The notes under the pieces are model-generated. The model saw only the letters and a list, made by a program, of their open reading frames with translations. It had not been told where the DNA came from and did not search any database. This document shows positions 25,376 through 35,375 of a stretch of 64,000 nucleotides of DNA, piece by piece. The stretch spans positions 62,001-126,000 of the forward strand of contig NZ_JACGVG010000038.1 in the NCBI RefSeq assembly GCF_014077095.1, given 5' to 3'. Every line of letters starts with the position of its first letter. Position 1 is the first letter of the stretch. The stretch comes from Colwellia sp. MB02u-6 (GTDB taxonomy: Bacteria; Pseudomonadota; Gammaproteobacteria; Enterobacterales; Alteromonadaceae). Made by a program: the position numbers and the translations under genes.

Positions 25376-26296
25376 ATGAAAAAAGTCTCAATGGGTAACT
25401 CGAGCATCGAATCTTCTCGCCTTATATACGGCTGCATGCGTATTGCCGGTGACAATAGTGCAAGTGATCGTATTAAAGGAAAAACAGCGATAATAGCAGC
25501 GCTAGAGGCGGGTTATAATCACTTTGATCATGCGGATATTTACGGTGCTGGTGAAAGCGAAAGTATTTTTGGTGAACTGTTAGCTGAAAAACCACATTTA
25601 CGTGAGCAAATTATTCTCACCTCTAAAGCCGGTATTCGACCGCGCAATAATGAGCACAGCACTTATGCCCCCACGCGTTATGACTTTAGCCAGCAATACT
25701 TGTTGGCCAGTGTTGAAGGTTCACTTAAACGTTTAAATACCGATCACTTAGATATGTTTTTATTGCATCGCCCAGATTATTTATTTGATGTGCATGAAGT
25801 AGCTGAAACTTTTGCGTTATTAAAAGCCAGTGGCAAAGTTAAGCATTTTGGTGTTAGTAACTTTAAACCGTCGCAAGTTCAATTATTAAAGTCTGCGTTA
25901 GCTATGCCCTTGTTGGTGAATCAAGTTGAAATTAATATTCACAATATTGACAGCTTACTGGATGGCACCTTAGATCAATGTCAGCAGCATGGTATTACAC
26001 CGATTGCTTGGTGTCCTTTAGGTGGTGTTGCTTACTCTGCTTGGGGAAATACTTTTTCAGGTGAAGATGAACAAAGAATTGAAAACGAATTAAGCCACCA
26101 AAGTGAAAAATATGCTTGCGCGCCTTGGCAAGTTATTCTGGCTTGGTTATTAAAACATCCAGCCAATATTTGCCCCATAATAGGGTCAACCACACCAGCG
26201 CGCATTGTTGCCGCTAAACAAGCTTTAACACTAGATTACTCGCGTGAAGATTGGTATCGCTTATTAGAAGCTAGAAATGGCCAATCTGTGCCATAA
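25376..26296 (+). CDS. Aldo/keto reductase, YdhF-like
   Basis: A 306-residue (beta/alpha)8 NADPH-dependent oxidoreductase. The catalytic tetrad is visible as HFDHADIYG (Asp, Tyr), ILTSKAGI (Lys) and FLLHRPD (His); the cofactor region includes FGVSNF and PIIGSTTPARIVAA near the C-terminus. The closest family I recognise is E. coli YdhF. The substrate is not known. ATG at 25376, behind GAAGAGTAAAG, is chosen; an ATG 15 bp upstream is possible. Confidence 0.9.
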   Translation: MKKVSMGNSSIESSRLIYGCMRIAGDNSASDRIKGKTAIIAALEAGYNHFDHADIYGAGESESIFGELLAEKPHLREQIILTSKAGIRPRNNEHSTYAPTRYDFSQQYLLASVEGSLKRLNTDHLDMFLLHRPDYLFDVHEVAETFALLKASGKVKHFGVSNFKPSQVQLLKSALAMPLLVNQVEINIHNIDSLLDGTLDQCQQHGITPIAWCPLGGVAYSAWGNTFSGEDEQRIENELSHQSEKYACAPWQVILAWLLKHPANICPIIGSTTPARIVAAKQALTLDYSREDWYRLLEARNGQSVP

Positions 26297-26359
26297 CTAT
26301 ATTGCATCAAAAATATATCGTATCAAAATTATATTGAATTAATTACATATCGCATTAAA

Positions 26360-26387
26360 AAAGCCACTGAAAAATGTCAGTGGCTTT
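26360..26387. terminator. Bidirectional terminator
   Basis: AAAGCCACTGA / TCAGTGGCTTT, an 11-bp stem with a 6-nt loop, between the convergent reductase and U32 protein genes. The T-run is stronger on the minus strand. Confidence 0.9.
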
Positions 26388-26425
26388 GATGTTATTTTAA
26401 GACAGGACAATCGCGAGTGATTGAG

Positions 26426-28828
26426 TTACAAACCATTATGATATTGAATGTTGGTTGATTCAGGCACTAATTTATTCAGCTGTTGTTTTGCTGATGAATG
26501 GCTATCTATCGGATTTTTAGACTCGTCAGTAGACTTTTTATAAGCTAATAACTCTTCAAACTGGCTGATCAACAAAGCCTTATCAGGCGCTTGGCGATCA
26601 CCGGTACCTATGTTGGTTAAATCAATCATAAAACCGTCGAATAAATCAGATAAGTCTTCAATAATTTCCATATTTAAAAACTGATCTTGGTTATAAATAC
26701 TCGGGTAACCGGCTTTTTGTTTATCAATCGCGAACGACACACCTTTGAGATTAGTGATGGTTGTTGATTTATCACAAGAGAGCATACAGCCATTGTCGAT
26801 ACGTGGTTTTTCACAGCCAACACTTTGTTGGAAGAAACACTGTCGGCTAGTCATCAACAAAATAGGGTGGTAAATACTGTAAAATAATTTAAAGTTTTCT
26901 GGGCGAGCAATATGTTTCATTTGCATGGCGTTAATTTCGTTAGAAATAAAGGCACCGCTACAGTCAAAGTCTTCTTTCATCGCTAACAGTGCGTAGGAAT
27001 TAGTGGTATTTAAAAATGGCCCTGCTATCCACTTTATGCCTAAAGCATTGGCTTTATAAGCAATACCGGTATTGTTAGTGACAATTAATGGCGGTTTGAC
27101 TTGCTCTAAAATAGTTACGGCAGCGTCATAATCTTTACCAATTAGCACAGCAGGAAACCATGGAATTAAACGCGGATTGTCCTGTAAAAAAGCAACATAT
27201 TTTGTACAGTCACGTTTATAAGCATCAGGTAATTTAAAATAAATATCGGCATGGGTAATATGCGCTAACTCAGCATCGGCTTCGTCACAGATCAAAATAG
27301 ACAATTCATTTTTTGCTTGGCTGCTAACTTGACTGCTGAGTTGAGAGGCTACTTTTGGATGATTAACTAATGGCGGCAAGGTCACTTCTGGAATAATATC
27401 AACAGCATTATTTAAAAAACTGGCGATTTGATTTTTCAGCGCGGTTAACTCTTTAAACGGAATGCTTAAGCCGGTATTTAAGTTGTCACAGTTTAGCTCG
27501 GTCAGTAAAAACTCGGCGTTGTTAAAGCTTTTAAAGCGTTTTTCTATCGTGGCCTTATCAATACTGGCGTTTTCACTGGCGCGTAATAAGCTAGTGGATT
27601 GCACAGTGAAGCTATTTTGTTCAACAGAGAAGCCGGTAGTGGTTACGCTAACTTCTAAATGTTGTGCTACTTGACCAGAAAAACGTAATGTTAGTGGTAC
27701 TTTTTCAATACTTAAATGCTTTATTTTTTCAACTACTTCGGCTTCAATTTCATTTTTGTCAGTTTGTAGGTTTTGCTCAACCTCATGAATTTGTACCACT
27801 GAAATTTGTTGCGACTTATCTTGTAATTTATCTTGCGACTTATCTTGAAACTTAGCTGGCGAATGGTTTTGGCTTTCAGTGGCGTTATGTTTATTTATGG
27901 CATGAACTTTTGAATTATCACGCGGATTATCAATAAACATTGATTGATTTAAATCGCCTCTTAAAAAGGCATTGGAAAAGTCACGATTAAATACTTTGTA
28001 AAGGCGTTCGCCATCTTCGGTTAATTCGCCGGTATTGAGGAAGCCATCAATTTGTTTACGAAAACTATCCACCACAGTATGTACATAGTTTGCGCCTTTA
28101 ATACGTCCTTCAATTTTAAACGAATGCACACCAGCGTCGATTAAGGCGGGCAAATCAAAAAAGGCAGAGTTGTCTTTAATGTTTAATGGGAAATTATGAC
28201 CTGTGGCTGTGGTTTCATATTCTTCTCGACAAGCTTGGCTACAGCGACCGCGGTTACCTGAATTGCCAACACTGGCAGACGTTGAATAACATAAACCTGA
28301 AAAGGCAACACAAAGCGAACCATGAACAAATACTTCGCTTAACAGGTTATATTCACGACACACAGCGGTTATGGCGGTAATTTCACGTAAGTTTAATTCT
28401 CTTGATAAATTAACCCGCGAAGCACCTAATTTTTTTAGGAACGGAATTTGTCCGACATTATGAGTGGTTAACTGGGTTGAAGCATGAATGTCTAAGGTCG
28501 GAAAATGCTTCTTAATGATATTAAACATGCCGATATCTTGTACGATAACGCCGTCTAACGTAGTGTTAACCAGTTTACTGAGTAACTTGGCAATAGACTT
28601 AAATTCACGTTCTAAAATGATCACATTTAAGGTTAAAAATATTTGGCATTGGTATTGGTGTGCCAAACGAATGATGCCAATCAGCTGTTCAAAGGATATA
28701 TTAGCGGCGCGATTACGGGCATTTAGGGTATCTAAGCCGCAATATACCGCGTCGGCACCCGCTATAATGGCCGCTTTAATCGCGTCAACATCTCCACCGG
28801 GGGCTAATAATTCTATTTTATGATCCAT
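26426..28828 (-). CDS. rlhA: U32 peptidase-like 23S rRNA hydroxylase (RlhA/YdcP type), long form
   Basis: An 800-residue protein of the U32 family. The N-terminal domain starts IELLAPGGDVDAIKAAI and has HGSLCVAFSGLCYSTSASVG plus GNRGRCSQACREEY, the cysteine cluster that holds the Fe-S centre; KIEGRIKG follows. A second U32-like half continues to about residue 760 and has RQCFFQQSVGCEKPRIDNGC and MLSCDKS. E. coli RlhA hydroxylates C2501 of 23S rRNA and is about 650 residues. Here a Gln/Lys/Asp-rich insert (SQDKLQDKSQQ, about residues 325-345) and extra C-terminal sequence lengthen the protein. Start ATG at 28828 lacks a strong ribosome site. Confidence 0.85.
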   Translation of the reverse strand: MDHKIELLAPGGDVDAIKAAIIAGADAVYCGLDTLNARNRAANISFEQLIGIIRLAHQYQCQIFLTLNVIILEREFKSIAKLLSKLVNTTLDGVIVQDIGMFNIIKKHFPTLDIHASTQLTTHNVGQIPFLKKLGASRVNLSRELNLREITAITAVCREYNLLSEVFVHGSLCVAFSGLCYSTSASVGNSGNRGRCSQACREEYETTATGHNFPLNIKDNSAFFDLPALIDAGVHSFKIEGRIKGANYVHTVVDSFRKQIDGFLNTGELTEDGERLYKVFNRDFSNAFLRGDLNQSMFIDNPRDNSKVHAINKHNATESQNHSPAKFQDKSQDKLQDKSQQISVVQIHEVEQNLQTDKNEIEAEVVEKIKHLSIEKVPLTLRFSGQVAQHLEVSVTTTGFSVEQNSFTVQSTSLLRASENASIDKATIEKRFKSFNNAEFLLTELNCDNLNTGLSIPFKELTALKNQIASFLNNAVDIIPEVTLPPLVNHPKVASQLSSQVSSQAKNELSILICDEADAELAHITHADIYFKLPDAYKRDCTKYVAFLQDNPRLIPWFPAVLIGKDYDAAVTILEQVKPPLIVTNNTGIAYKANALGIKWIAGPFLNTTNSYALLAMKEDFDCSGAFISNEINAMQMKHIARPENFKLFYSIYHPILLMTSRQCFFQQSVGCEKPRIDNGCMLSCDKSTTITNLKGVSFAIDKQKAGYPSIYNQDQFLNMEIIEDLSDLFDGFMIDLTNIGTGDRQAPDKALLISQFEELLAYKKSTDESKNPIDSHSSAKQQLNKLVPESTNIQYHNGL

Positions 28829-28945
28829 TGGTACAACTTATTTTTTTCGCTAAATTTAAGAGCAGGGATTTTACCCGTATATTTCACCAATGAATACCGT
28901 TAAAGTTGCCGTTTATAAAGAATATTAATTTAATAGTTGAGTGTT

Positions 28946-29743
28946 ATGGCATTACCTATCCTTTATTCATTAAGAAACTGTCCTTATGCAATGCGAGCAC
29001 GTATTGCTATTTTTAAGTCACATCAACCGGTTGCGCTGCGTGATCTGGTATTAACGGATAAACCTGCTGCGATGATTTTAGCTTCCCCCAAAGCTACCGT
29101 GCCGATTTTAGTCTTGGATGAAAACAGCCCGTTTAAGGAGGATAATGCCCAAGGGAATAAAGCATTAAGCGAAGCAAATACAAATCGAGCAGGAGATAAC
29201 CGTATCGTTATCGATGAAAGTCTAGATATTATGCTCTGGGCGCTTAAAAAATCTGATCCCAACAACTTACTTCATACTGATAACAGGGTCACTTTACCTA
29301 TAAAGCCAGACGAAAAAGTAACTACTTTCCCCAACAAATCCAACAAGCCTAACGAAAAGTTAAATGAAATGTTGGCACTCATTGCCGAGTTTGATGTTGA
29401 ATTTAAATTGCGTTTAGAAGCTTATAAATGCGCAAAGCGTTACCATGAAACTAACCTGAATGAATGCCGAGCCGCATGTGAGTATTATATCCAACTATTG
29501 GAGTCACGCTTAATACAGCATGACTATTTATTTTCCGCACAAGAGAGTTTAGCTGATATTGCTCTGTTGCCATTTATTCGTCAATTTGCCCGCATAGAGC
29601 GCCAGTGGTATTTGCAATCACCATATCCTAAGCTGAAAAATTGGCTGAATCGTTACCTACAAAGCCCGATGTTTACCCGAGTAATGGCAAAGCATCCACT
29701 GTGGCTTGAGTGTGGTGAAGAGGTTGTTTTTGTTGGTCAGTAA
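28946..29743 (+). CDS. Glutathione S-transferase family protein
   Basis: A 265-residue protein with a thioredoxin-fold N-terminus (ALPILYSLRNCPYAMRARIA, CPYAM replacing the usual Tyr/Ser/Cys position) and a helical C-terminal GST domain (LADIALLPFIRQFARIERQWY). Two Asn/Glu/Lys-rich insertions (about residues 65-85 and 110-135) make it longer than the usual 210. It divergently neighbours the U32 gene. ATG at 28946 is chosen over TTG at 28937 because the beta strand starts right after it. Confidence 0.85.
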   Translation: MALPILYSLRNCPYAMRARIAIFKSHQPVALRDLVLTDKPAAMILASPKATVPILVLDENSPFKEDNAQGNKALSEANTNRAGDNRIVIDESLDIMLWALKKSDPNNLLHTDNRVTLPIKPDEKVTTFPNKSNKPNEKLNEMLALIAEFDVEFKLRLEAYKCAKRYHETNLNECRAACEYYIQLLESRLIQHDYLFSAQESLADIALLPFIRQFARIERQWYLQSPYPKLKNWLNRYLQSPMFTRVMAKHPLWLECGEEVVFVGQ

Positions 29744-29954
29744 AAGCCGTTGGTCGATTTGGTAAATGAGATTTAGTAAATGAACCTTGGTAAATAAAAA
29801 CCGTGGGTAAGTGAGGGCAGAGAATTATCATGGGTTTAATTTGTTGACTATTGTAGGCCTTATATTAGCGATAAAACAGCTAAAATCACTATAGCCTGAC
29901 ATCAAAAATAAGTGGTATGTAGCTTAGTGATAATAACCAACGCACTGTCAGCAC

Positions 29955-30323
29955 TTATAATAAGTAGCTAGAGATTATTTTTGATATTGCTAGTATTGAG
30001 CATTGCCCTGAAAACTCAAATTTCACTTTACCTAGGGCAGAAAAATATATTTCTAGTTCAGAATCAAGATCGAAGGTACCTGATGTTTCAATAGAGTAGG
30101 CAACAATATTTTTGTAAGGTAAAGAGGTGAAATCTTTTTTGCTGCCAGTAATACCCTGAACATTAACCGCGATTATTCTCTTATTGGTAAAGACTACACC
30201 GTCACGCATGGTTTTATATGAGTCAACTATTTGTTCATCATCTAATAGTAGACTGCTTACTTTTTCAGCATAATCAGTGTCTTGCTTAAGCTTGAAAAAA
30301 CCTTTGTTATTAAAATCAATCAT
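29955..30323 (-). CDS. Bacterial PH-domain protein
   Basis: A 122-residue soluble protein that is one bacterial PH domain (DGVVFTNKRIIAVNVQGITG, then KNIVAYSIETSGTFDLDSEL). This family (bPH_1) forms rings and is common in Proteobacteria; its role is not known. It is monocistronic. Confidence 0.82.
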   Translation of the reverse strand: MIDFNNKGFFKLKQDTDYAEKVSSLLLDDEQIVDSYKTMRDGVVFTNKRIIAVNVQGITGSKKDFTSLPYKNIVAYSIETSGTFDLDSELEIYFSALGKVKFEFSGQCSILAISKIISSYLL

Positions 30324-30466
30324 CGAAAAATCCTTGTATTGTTAATAATTAAGCTTTGAACCCTTGTTAGGGGGGTAGGTATAAGTACTCTATTGGGCTG
30401 TTCAGGTAAGCGTTATCTTTTTTTTGGTCAACTCAGTGCATAAAAGTATGTTGAGTCGATAACCAC

Positions 30467-30495
30467 ACTGAGTAATGATTTAATCATTACTCAGT
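30467..30495. repeat. 14-bp perfect palindrome with a 1-nt centre
   Basis: ACTGAGTAATGATT and its exact reverse complement surround one base (T30481). It lies in the gap between the DUF3565 gene and the PH-domain gene. No T-run adjoins it, so a protein-binding site or weak terminator is possible. Confidence 0.7.
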
Positions 30496-30577
30496 TGTTG
30501 TGCTTTTTCAAGATGCAATTTAAGTTGCAATCCCTTTGAGCGAGTCTGAACTTTGAAACCGCACAAGTATAAGTCGA

Positions 30578-30808
30578 TTAAGACGATGACGTTGATTCGA
30601 TTGCAGGAAAGTCTCTAGCGGCAACATGATCACACTTTATACAGTTTAGCTGCTGACCTAGCATCGCGTGTCTGGTTGTCTTATTGAGTACCCATGGGCG
30701 GTTAATAAAAGGTGGTTGATGACGAACATGTTGGAAATGGCCACATTGTAGTTTGGCTACCCAATGATTTTCGTCATCAAGATGGTAGTCGATAATAGCT
30801 TGTAGCAT
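30578..30808 (-). CDS. DUF3565 domain protein
   Basis: A 76-residue protein with the DUF3565 signature (DENHWVAKLQCGHFQHVRHQ, PPFINRPWV) and a CIKCDH pair that with CGH could bind zinc. Function unknown. It stands alone between the PH-domain gene and def. Confidence 0.85.
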   Translation of the reverse strand: MLQAIIDYHLDDENHWVAKLQCGHFQHVRHQPPFINRPWVLNKTTRHAMLGQQLNCIKCDHVAARDFPAIESTSSS

Positions 30809-31012
30809 ATTGTTTTTCCATTGAGAATGTTATGGGATAGTTAGCTTGAGTGATGAGTAATCTGTCATTGCTTGTTGCTTGTTGCTTATCGGTAATAGGT
30901 AATTAACAGTATAAAATCAGTAAGTTGATTTACAAGCCAAAATATATGATGAATAAGCAAAGTTATTAGGCGTTAGTTAAGGGGTTTTATTCATTATTTT
31001 TTACTTGGTTAC

Positions 31013-31540
31013 CTAGTTACTTGCCATTGTTGCTCGCCATGTTTGTTCATCAATGGCATCAGCTTCATGGTCGAGTCGTTCAATAAAAGTAATACCATCA
31101 AGATGGTCTAACTCGTGCTGAAAAATACGCGCAAGAAAGTCAATGAAAGTCTGTTGATGCGACTGGCCTTGTTCATCGAGATATCGCACATAGATACTTT
31201 GATGACGACTAACCAAAGCTCGTTTGCCTTTCACACTTAAACAACCTTCCCAGCCTAGCACTTGCTGGGTAGTGGCGCTGAGTATTTCTGGATTGATGAC
31301 AACCGCAGGCGCTAATAATGGCGCATTAGGGTAGCGTTCACTTGGCGCAGAACACATGATAAATAAACGCACACTTTTGCCCACTTGCGGCGCGGCAATA
31401 CCAACACCATTGGCTTGGGCAACGGTAACTTTTAGATCTTCAATTAGCTGTTTTATCTCAGCCGTGTGAACATTAGGTATTGGTTTTGCGATAGCAGATA
31501 AAACCGGCTCACCACGTTGTAAAATAGTTAAAGTGCTCAT
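31013..31540 (-). CDS. def: Peptide deformylase
   Basis: A 175-residue deformylase with all three motifs: GVGIAAPQVG, EGCLSV and FQHELDHLDG (HExxH zinc site). It removes the formyl group from nascent proteins. Its start overlaps the end of the MFS gene by 4 bp (ATGA), so the two are translated as one operon. It is not in the usual def-fmt context, so it may be a second deformylase. Confidence 0.93.
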   Translation of the reverse strand: MSTLTILQRGEPVLSAIAKPIPNVHTAEIKQLIEDLKVTVAQANGVGIAAPQVGKSVRLFIMCSAPSERYPNAPLLAPAVVINPEILSATTQQVLGWEGCLSVKGKRALVSRHQSIYVRYLDEQGQSHQQTFIDFLARIFQHELDHLDGITFIERLDHEADAIDEQTWRATMASN

Positions 31541-32847
31541 GATGACACTTGGCTTTTTTGCTTTGCATTAAGCGCAGTGGCTTTGGTGGCAGAGGATTGA
31601 TTTGTTTTTTCACGTTCTTTTTTAAAGTAAAACCAGCTAACAACGAATAAGATGACAATAAAAGGTAAACCGGTTAATACCACCACATGCCAACCTGCTT
31701 TAAACAATATCCAGCCAGCCATTAATGACGCGATAGCCTGAAAACCAAAAATAATAAAGTCATTAATTGCCTGTACTTTATGACGTTCGCTAGCTTGATA
31801 ACTTTGTGGTAAAAGCGAGGTGCCGGTAAGAAAAAGAAAATTCCAACCAATGCCCAATAAAATTAGTGCCCACCAATAATGCATCACTTGTTCACCCGAC
31901 AAGGCAATAACTGTGACCACTGCATAAATGATGGTGCCTGCGAGCATTAAGTTTTTTAAGCCAATGCGTTTGACTAATAAGGCGGTAAATAATGATGGAA
32001 TAAACATGGCGGCAATGTGACTTTGGATCACCCATTTTGTATCGTTTAAACTATGACTATGAAGTTTGTGCATGCTCAGAGGGGTTGCGGTCATCAGGTA
32101 ACTCATCAGGGCAAAACCAATAGCGGCTGACAATATGGCGATAATGAAAATAGGTTGTTTGATTATTTCACTTAAGGGCCTAGCTTCCCCTTGGTTATCA
32201 CTAGTTGTTACTTCAGGATTAGTAAAGTTCAACATCAGCAACATAGCAAGGAGAAATAGCCCAGACAAAAATAAGAAAGAACCGGCATAGCCGTGTGGTG
32301 AACTTAACCAGTCTTTTGCGGTTACGGCTATTTCAGGTCCTAAAAAAGCAGAAAAAATGCCACTGAGCATTAAAATCGATAATACCGTTGGCACTTCATT
32401 GCGGTTGCTAACACTTTCAATCGCGGCAAAGCGTAATTGTTGGGTAAAGGCGGTGCTAATACCTAGTAAAAAACTGGCTAAAATGAGTAATTCAAAATGG
32501 GCGTTTAAGGCAGCAAACATGGCGACCAGTGTGCCGGAAAAACCTAACGTGAAGCCAGTGAATGTCGCAAAACGGCGACCTTTATTTTTAGCTAATAACG
32601 CCGCTGGAATAGCACCACTGGCCACGCCGAGTATCATCATAGTAACTGGTAGGGTAACTAGTGCAGGATCAGCGCCCATGCTAGTGGCAAGTATACCGCC
32701 AATAAAAACAATCACTGGCGATGCGGCCATCACTAATGGTTGCACTAAGAAAAGTAACCAGACGTTTTTGGGTAGCGTAAACAGCCGTTGTAAGCCAAAA
32801 AAGCTTAAGAGCAATAACGCCAGCGTGATGAAAATATTGATTAGCAT
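31537..32847 (-). CDS. MFS transporter
   Basis: A 436-residue protein with twelve predicted helices, the first starting MLINIFITLALLLLSFFGLQ; RRFATFTGF and KNKGRRFATF fit the loop 2-3 motif. A basic C-terminal tail (KKEREKTNQSSATKATALN) ends it. The substrate is not readable. AAGGGCAG precedes the ATG. It precedes and overlaps def, and the linkage suggests co-expression. Confidence 0.88.
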   Translation of the reverse strand: MLINIFITLALLLLSFFGLQRLFTLPKNVWLLFLVQPLVMAASPVIVFIGGILATSMGADPALVTLPVTMMILGVASGAIPAALLAKNKGRRFATFTGFTLGFSGTLVAMFAALNAHFELLILASFLLGISTAFTQQLRFAAIESVSNRNEVPTVLSILMLSGIFSAFLGPEIAVTAKDWLSSPHGYAGSFLFLSGLFLLAMLLMLNFTNPEVTTSDNQGEARPLSEIIKQPIFIIAILSAAIGFALMSYLMTATPLSMHKLHSHSLNDTKWVIQSHIAAMFIPSLFTALLVKRIGLKNLMLAGTIIYAVVTVIALSGEQVMHYWWALILLGIGWNFLFLTGTSLLPQSYQASERHKVQAINDFIIFGFQAIASLMAGWILFKAGWHVVVLTGLPFIVILFVVSWFYFKKEREKTNQSSATKATALNAKQKSQVSS

Positions 32848-33140
32848 TAACTGCCCTTATAGATGACTGCCGAATTTGGCTAAATAGTCTCAGACTATCA
32901 TACTGAAATTTTAACACTTTGGGGGGAATTAGCGATTTTGAAGATAATAAATTCTTTTTAATTATTTATTATCAATCGTTAAATCGAGTGATAAACTCCA
33001 TTTTGAAAATTATTCGTTTGCTTGATAAAGAGTCATAGGATTAATGGCAATAACTCTTTAGCCAAGTACTTTGCAAATATTAATAATAGCAAGTCGAGCC
33101 ATTAATTTGTCGGCTTGCTATAAGCCTAGAAAGAGTTGTA

Positions 33141-33746
33141 ATGAAATTTAGCCCGTTAGTTCAAGAACTTATTGATTCATTAAAATGTTTACCTGGGGTT
33201 GGTGCAAAATCAGCGCAACGTATGGCCTTTCATTTACTTGAGCGAAACCGTCATGGCGGTAACAAGCTTTCACAAACCTTGGCTCGGGCCATGGAAAATA
33301 TTGGTCATTGCGAACAATGTCGTACATTTACTGAAGAGGCCTTGTGCGATATCTGTTTGAGTCCGAAGCGTAAAATAGCGGCGCAATTGTGTATTGTTGA
33401 AACGCCAGGTGATGTTATTGCTATTGAACAAACGGGTGAGTTTCAAGGGCTTTATTTTGTTTTAATGGGACATTTATCACCCCTTGATGGTATTGGTCCA
33501 GACGATTTAGGTTTAGACGTTTTGGAAAAACAATTGGCGACAGGGCAATTTAGCGAAGTTATTTTAGCGACCAACCCGACCGTGGAAGGAGAAGCCACCG
33601 CGCATTTTATTGCTGAACTGACTCAAACCTACGAAGTTAAAATTTCACGTATTGCTCACGGTGTGCCGGTCGGTGGTGAACTAGAATATGTTGACGGAAA
33701 TACCTTGTCACATGCACTGTCAGGTCGTAAAAATTATAGCTTTTAG
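33141..33746 (+). CDS. recR: Recombination mediator RecR
   Basis: A 201-residue RecR: helix-hairpin-helix [17 protein letters not shown] (about residues 17-33), C4 zinc finger [17 protein letters not shown] (about 56-72), Toprim region [16 protein letters not shown] and [11 protein letters not shown], and ending [18 protein letters not shown]. It loads RecA at gaps with RecFO. In many gammaproteobacteria the order is dnaX-ybaB-recR-htpG-adk; here the upstream genes are absent and two genes are inserted before htpG. Confidence 0.97.
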   Translation: MKFSPLVQELIDSLKCLPGVGAKSAQRMAFHLLERNRHGGNKLSQTLARAMENIGHCEQCRTFTEEALCDICLSPKRKIAAQLCIVETPGDVIAIEQTGEFQGLYFVLMGHLSPLDGIGPDDLGLDVLEKQLATGQFSEVILATNPTVEGEATAHFIAELTQTYEVKISRIAHGVPVGGELEYVDGNTLSHALSGRKNYSF

Positions 33747-33826
33747 TCTCAATAAATCTAAGCCAGGGTTAGCATTTAGTGAGCACTTGATAAACCTCAG
33801 TTTTAGGTGTTATTGGCTTGCAAATA

Positions 33827-34936
33827 ATGTTTGATTTACGAAGAATGATGGGGTTGCAGGTAATGAGTATTGTCTGCTTTATTCTACTCACTGGCTGCAC
33901 AGCAAAAAATCAGTTAAGGCAGATAGAACAAGCTGATTCTGTCATAAAATATAAAGAAATTTTAGCTAAACCCACACGTTTTTCTAATTTATACCCCGGT
34001 AAAAAAAGTTACTTAATTACCTGTAAAGAAAGTTGTTATCAGCCCTCACCAGTGGTGAAATGTGAAACACTGGCTGAAAATTGTCGCTTTATTGGTGAAC
34101 AATCGCCACCTAAGGTTAATACGGGTTTTAGCTTTCGCTGGCTTGGCCATGCCAGTTTTTATATCGAAAGTCCTGAGGGTAGTAGGCTACTGCTAGACCC
34201 GGTTAGTGAGCAGTTTGATTGGCCAGTTAATTGGGCTTTTAAGTTCAGCGCAGGCTTTTTTCGTAATGAACCACAGTGGCCATCACTCAGTGAAATTAGC
34301 GATGTTGACGCTGTATTATACTCACATATTCACTATGATCATTTTAACAAAGCTGATATTGAAAAAATTGGCACCGATGCGCAATATTTTGTGCCTTTGG
34401 GTTTTGCAGAACATTTTCCTAATAACGGCTATAAGATTAATGAAATGGCTTGGTTTTCAACAACGACATTAGCCGAGCTGAAGATTAACTTTGTACCTGC
34501 GCATCATTTTAGTAGTCGAATTTTAATCCCTTATTTATACGAAGATAAAGACGTTACGCTTTGGGGCGGTTGGGTTATCGAACACCAAGGTCAACGCGTA
34601 TTTTTTGCGGGCGATACCGGATATTCTGAGCATTTTAAAGATATTCAACAGCGTTATGGTGATATGGATGTTTGCTTGATGCCCATTGCTTCGTATTTTC
34701 ATCGAGAAAATAGTGCATGGTATCGCTATGTTCACACCACGCCAGAAGATGCTTTAGTAGCGGCGCAAGCGCTAAATTGTAAAGTCATGATCCCATGGGG
34801 TTATGGCAATAATAGTTGGAAAATGGGCGATCATAGTTCTCATTCACCGTTATTACGCTTATTAAAAATGCATAAAGCAATGAACTCGCCAATACCTTTA
34901 CATATTTTAAATGAAGGTGAAGAAGTTACCTTTTAG
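33827..34936 (+). CDS. Metallo-beta-lactamase-fold lipoprotein (UlaG/NAPE-PLD-like)
   Basis: A 369-residue protein. The N-terminus has a hydrophobic segment ending in the lipobox LLTGC, so it is probably a lipoprotein. The MBL fold shows HASFYIES, YSHIHYDHFNKADIEKIG (HxHxDH metal site), VPAHHFSSR, FFAGDTGYSEHF and PEDALVAAQ. This NAPE-PLD/UlaG-like branch includes phosphodiesterases and lactonases; the substrate here is unknown. Alternative starts (TTG 33818, ATG 33845) differ only in the signal peptide. Confidence 0.85.
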   Translation: MFDLRRMMGLQVMSIVCFILLTGCTAKNQLRQIEQADSVIKYKEILAKPTRFSNLYPGKKSYLITCKESCYQPSPVVKCETLAENCRFIGEQSPPKVNTGFSFRWLGHASFYIESPEGSRLLLDPVSEQFDWPVNWAFKFSAGFFRNEPQWPSLSEISDVDAVLYSHIHYDHFNKADIEKIGTDAQYFVPLGFAEHFPNNGYKINEMAWFSTTTLAELKINFVPAHHFSSRILIPYLYEDKDVTLWGGWVIEHQGQRVFFAGDTGYSEHFKDIQQRYGDMDVCLMPIASYFHRENSAWYRYVHTTPEDALVAAQALNCKVMIPWGYGNNSWKMGDHSSHSPLLRLLKMHKAMNSPIPLHILNEGEEVTF

Positions 34937-35375
34937 TAGAAGTGATGCTTAAATTTTTTCAACAAGCTTACTGGTTGAACAAAGGCTAGTTAAGCTCAGT
35001 TTTAATCATCAAAATTTTAGATATTACCAATGTTTTTAATATGTTGTGTTATGGTGGACAGGTATAAAGTTTGTCGGTTAGTGGCTATTAGGTTTTACTC
35101 GCTTGGTTGGACTTTAATTCAGACAGTTAAATTGTCCTCAGCACAAATGCCGATAAACAAAAATAACAGCCACTGCAGATGTTTATTGAGTCATTGCTTT
35201 AATCGCCCGCTAAACCTTTGACGGATTGAAGTCCGACCTAAAAAAAATGGCCTAACACTTACTATCACCCGTGAAAGTAATTTTGGCTAACATACTACTT
35301 CCTCTCTCGCCTTTTAAAAGTAAGATATCATAACTTAACATCCTTGTTGTAGAACAGAGCGTTTTAATTAATCAT
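34937..35375. other. Gap that contains a diverged copy of the TIR repeat
   Basis: Between the lipoprotein and the convergent MFS gene. Its main content is repeat copy 1 (35102-35240). I see no gene. Confidence 0.6.
35102..35240. repeat. MITE/REP-like element, copy 1 (diverged)
   Basis: About 139 bp with inverted ends related to those of copies 2 and 3: left GGTTGGACTTTAATTC and right TGACGGATTGAAGTCCGACC. Inside, GCAGATGTTTATTG is shared with the other copies. The rest has drifted. Confidence 0.75.

Noticed and set aside
35030-35221. 63-codon frame
   Set aside because: It runs through the TIR repeat copy and has no protein-like features.
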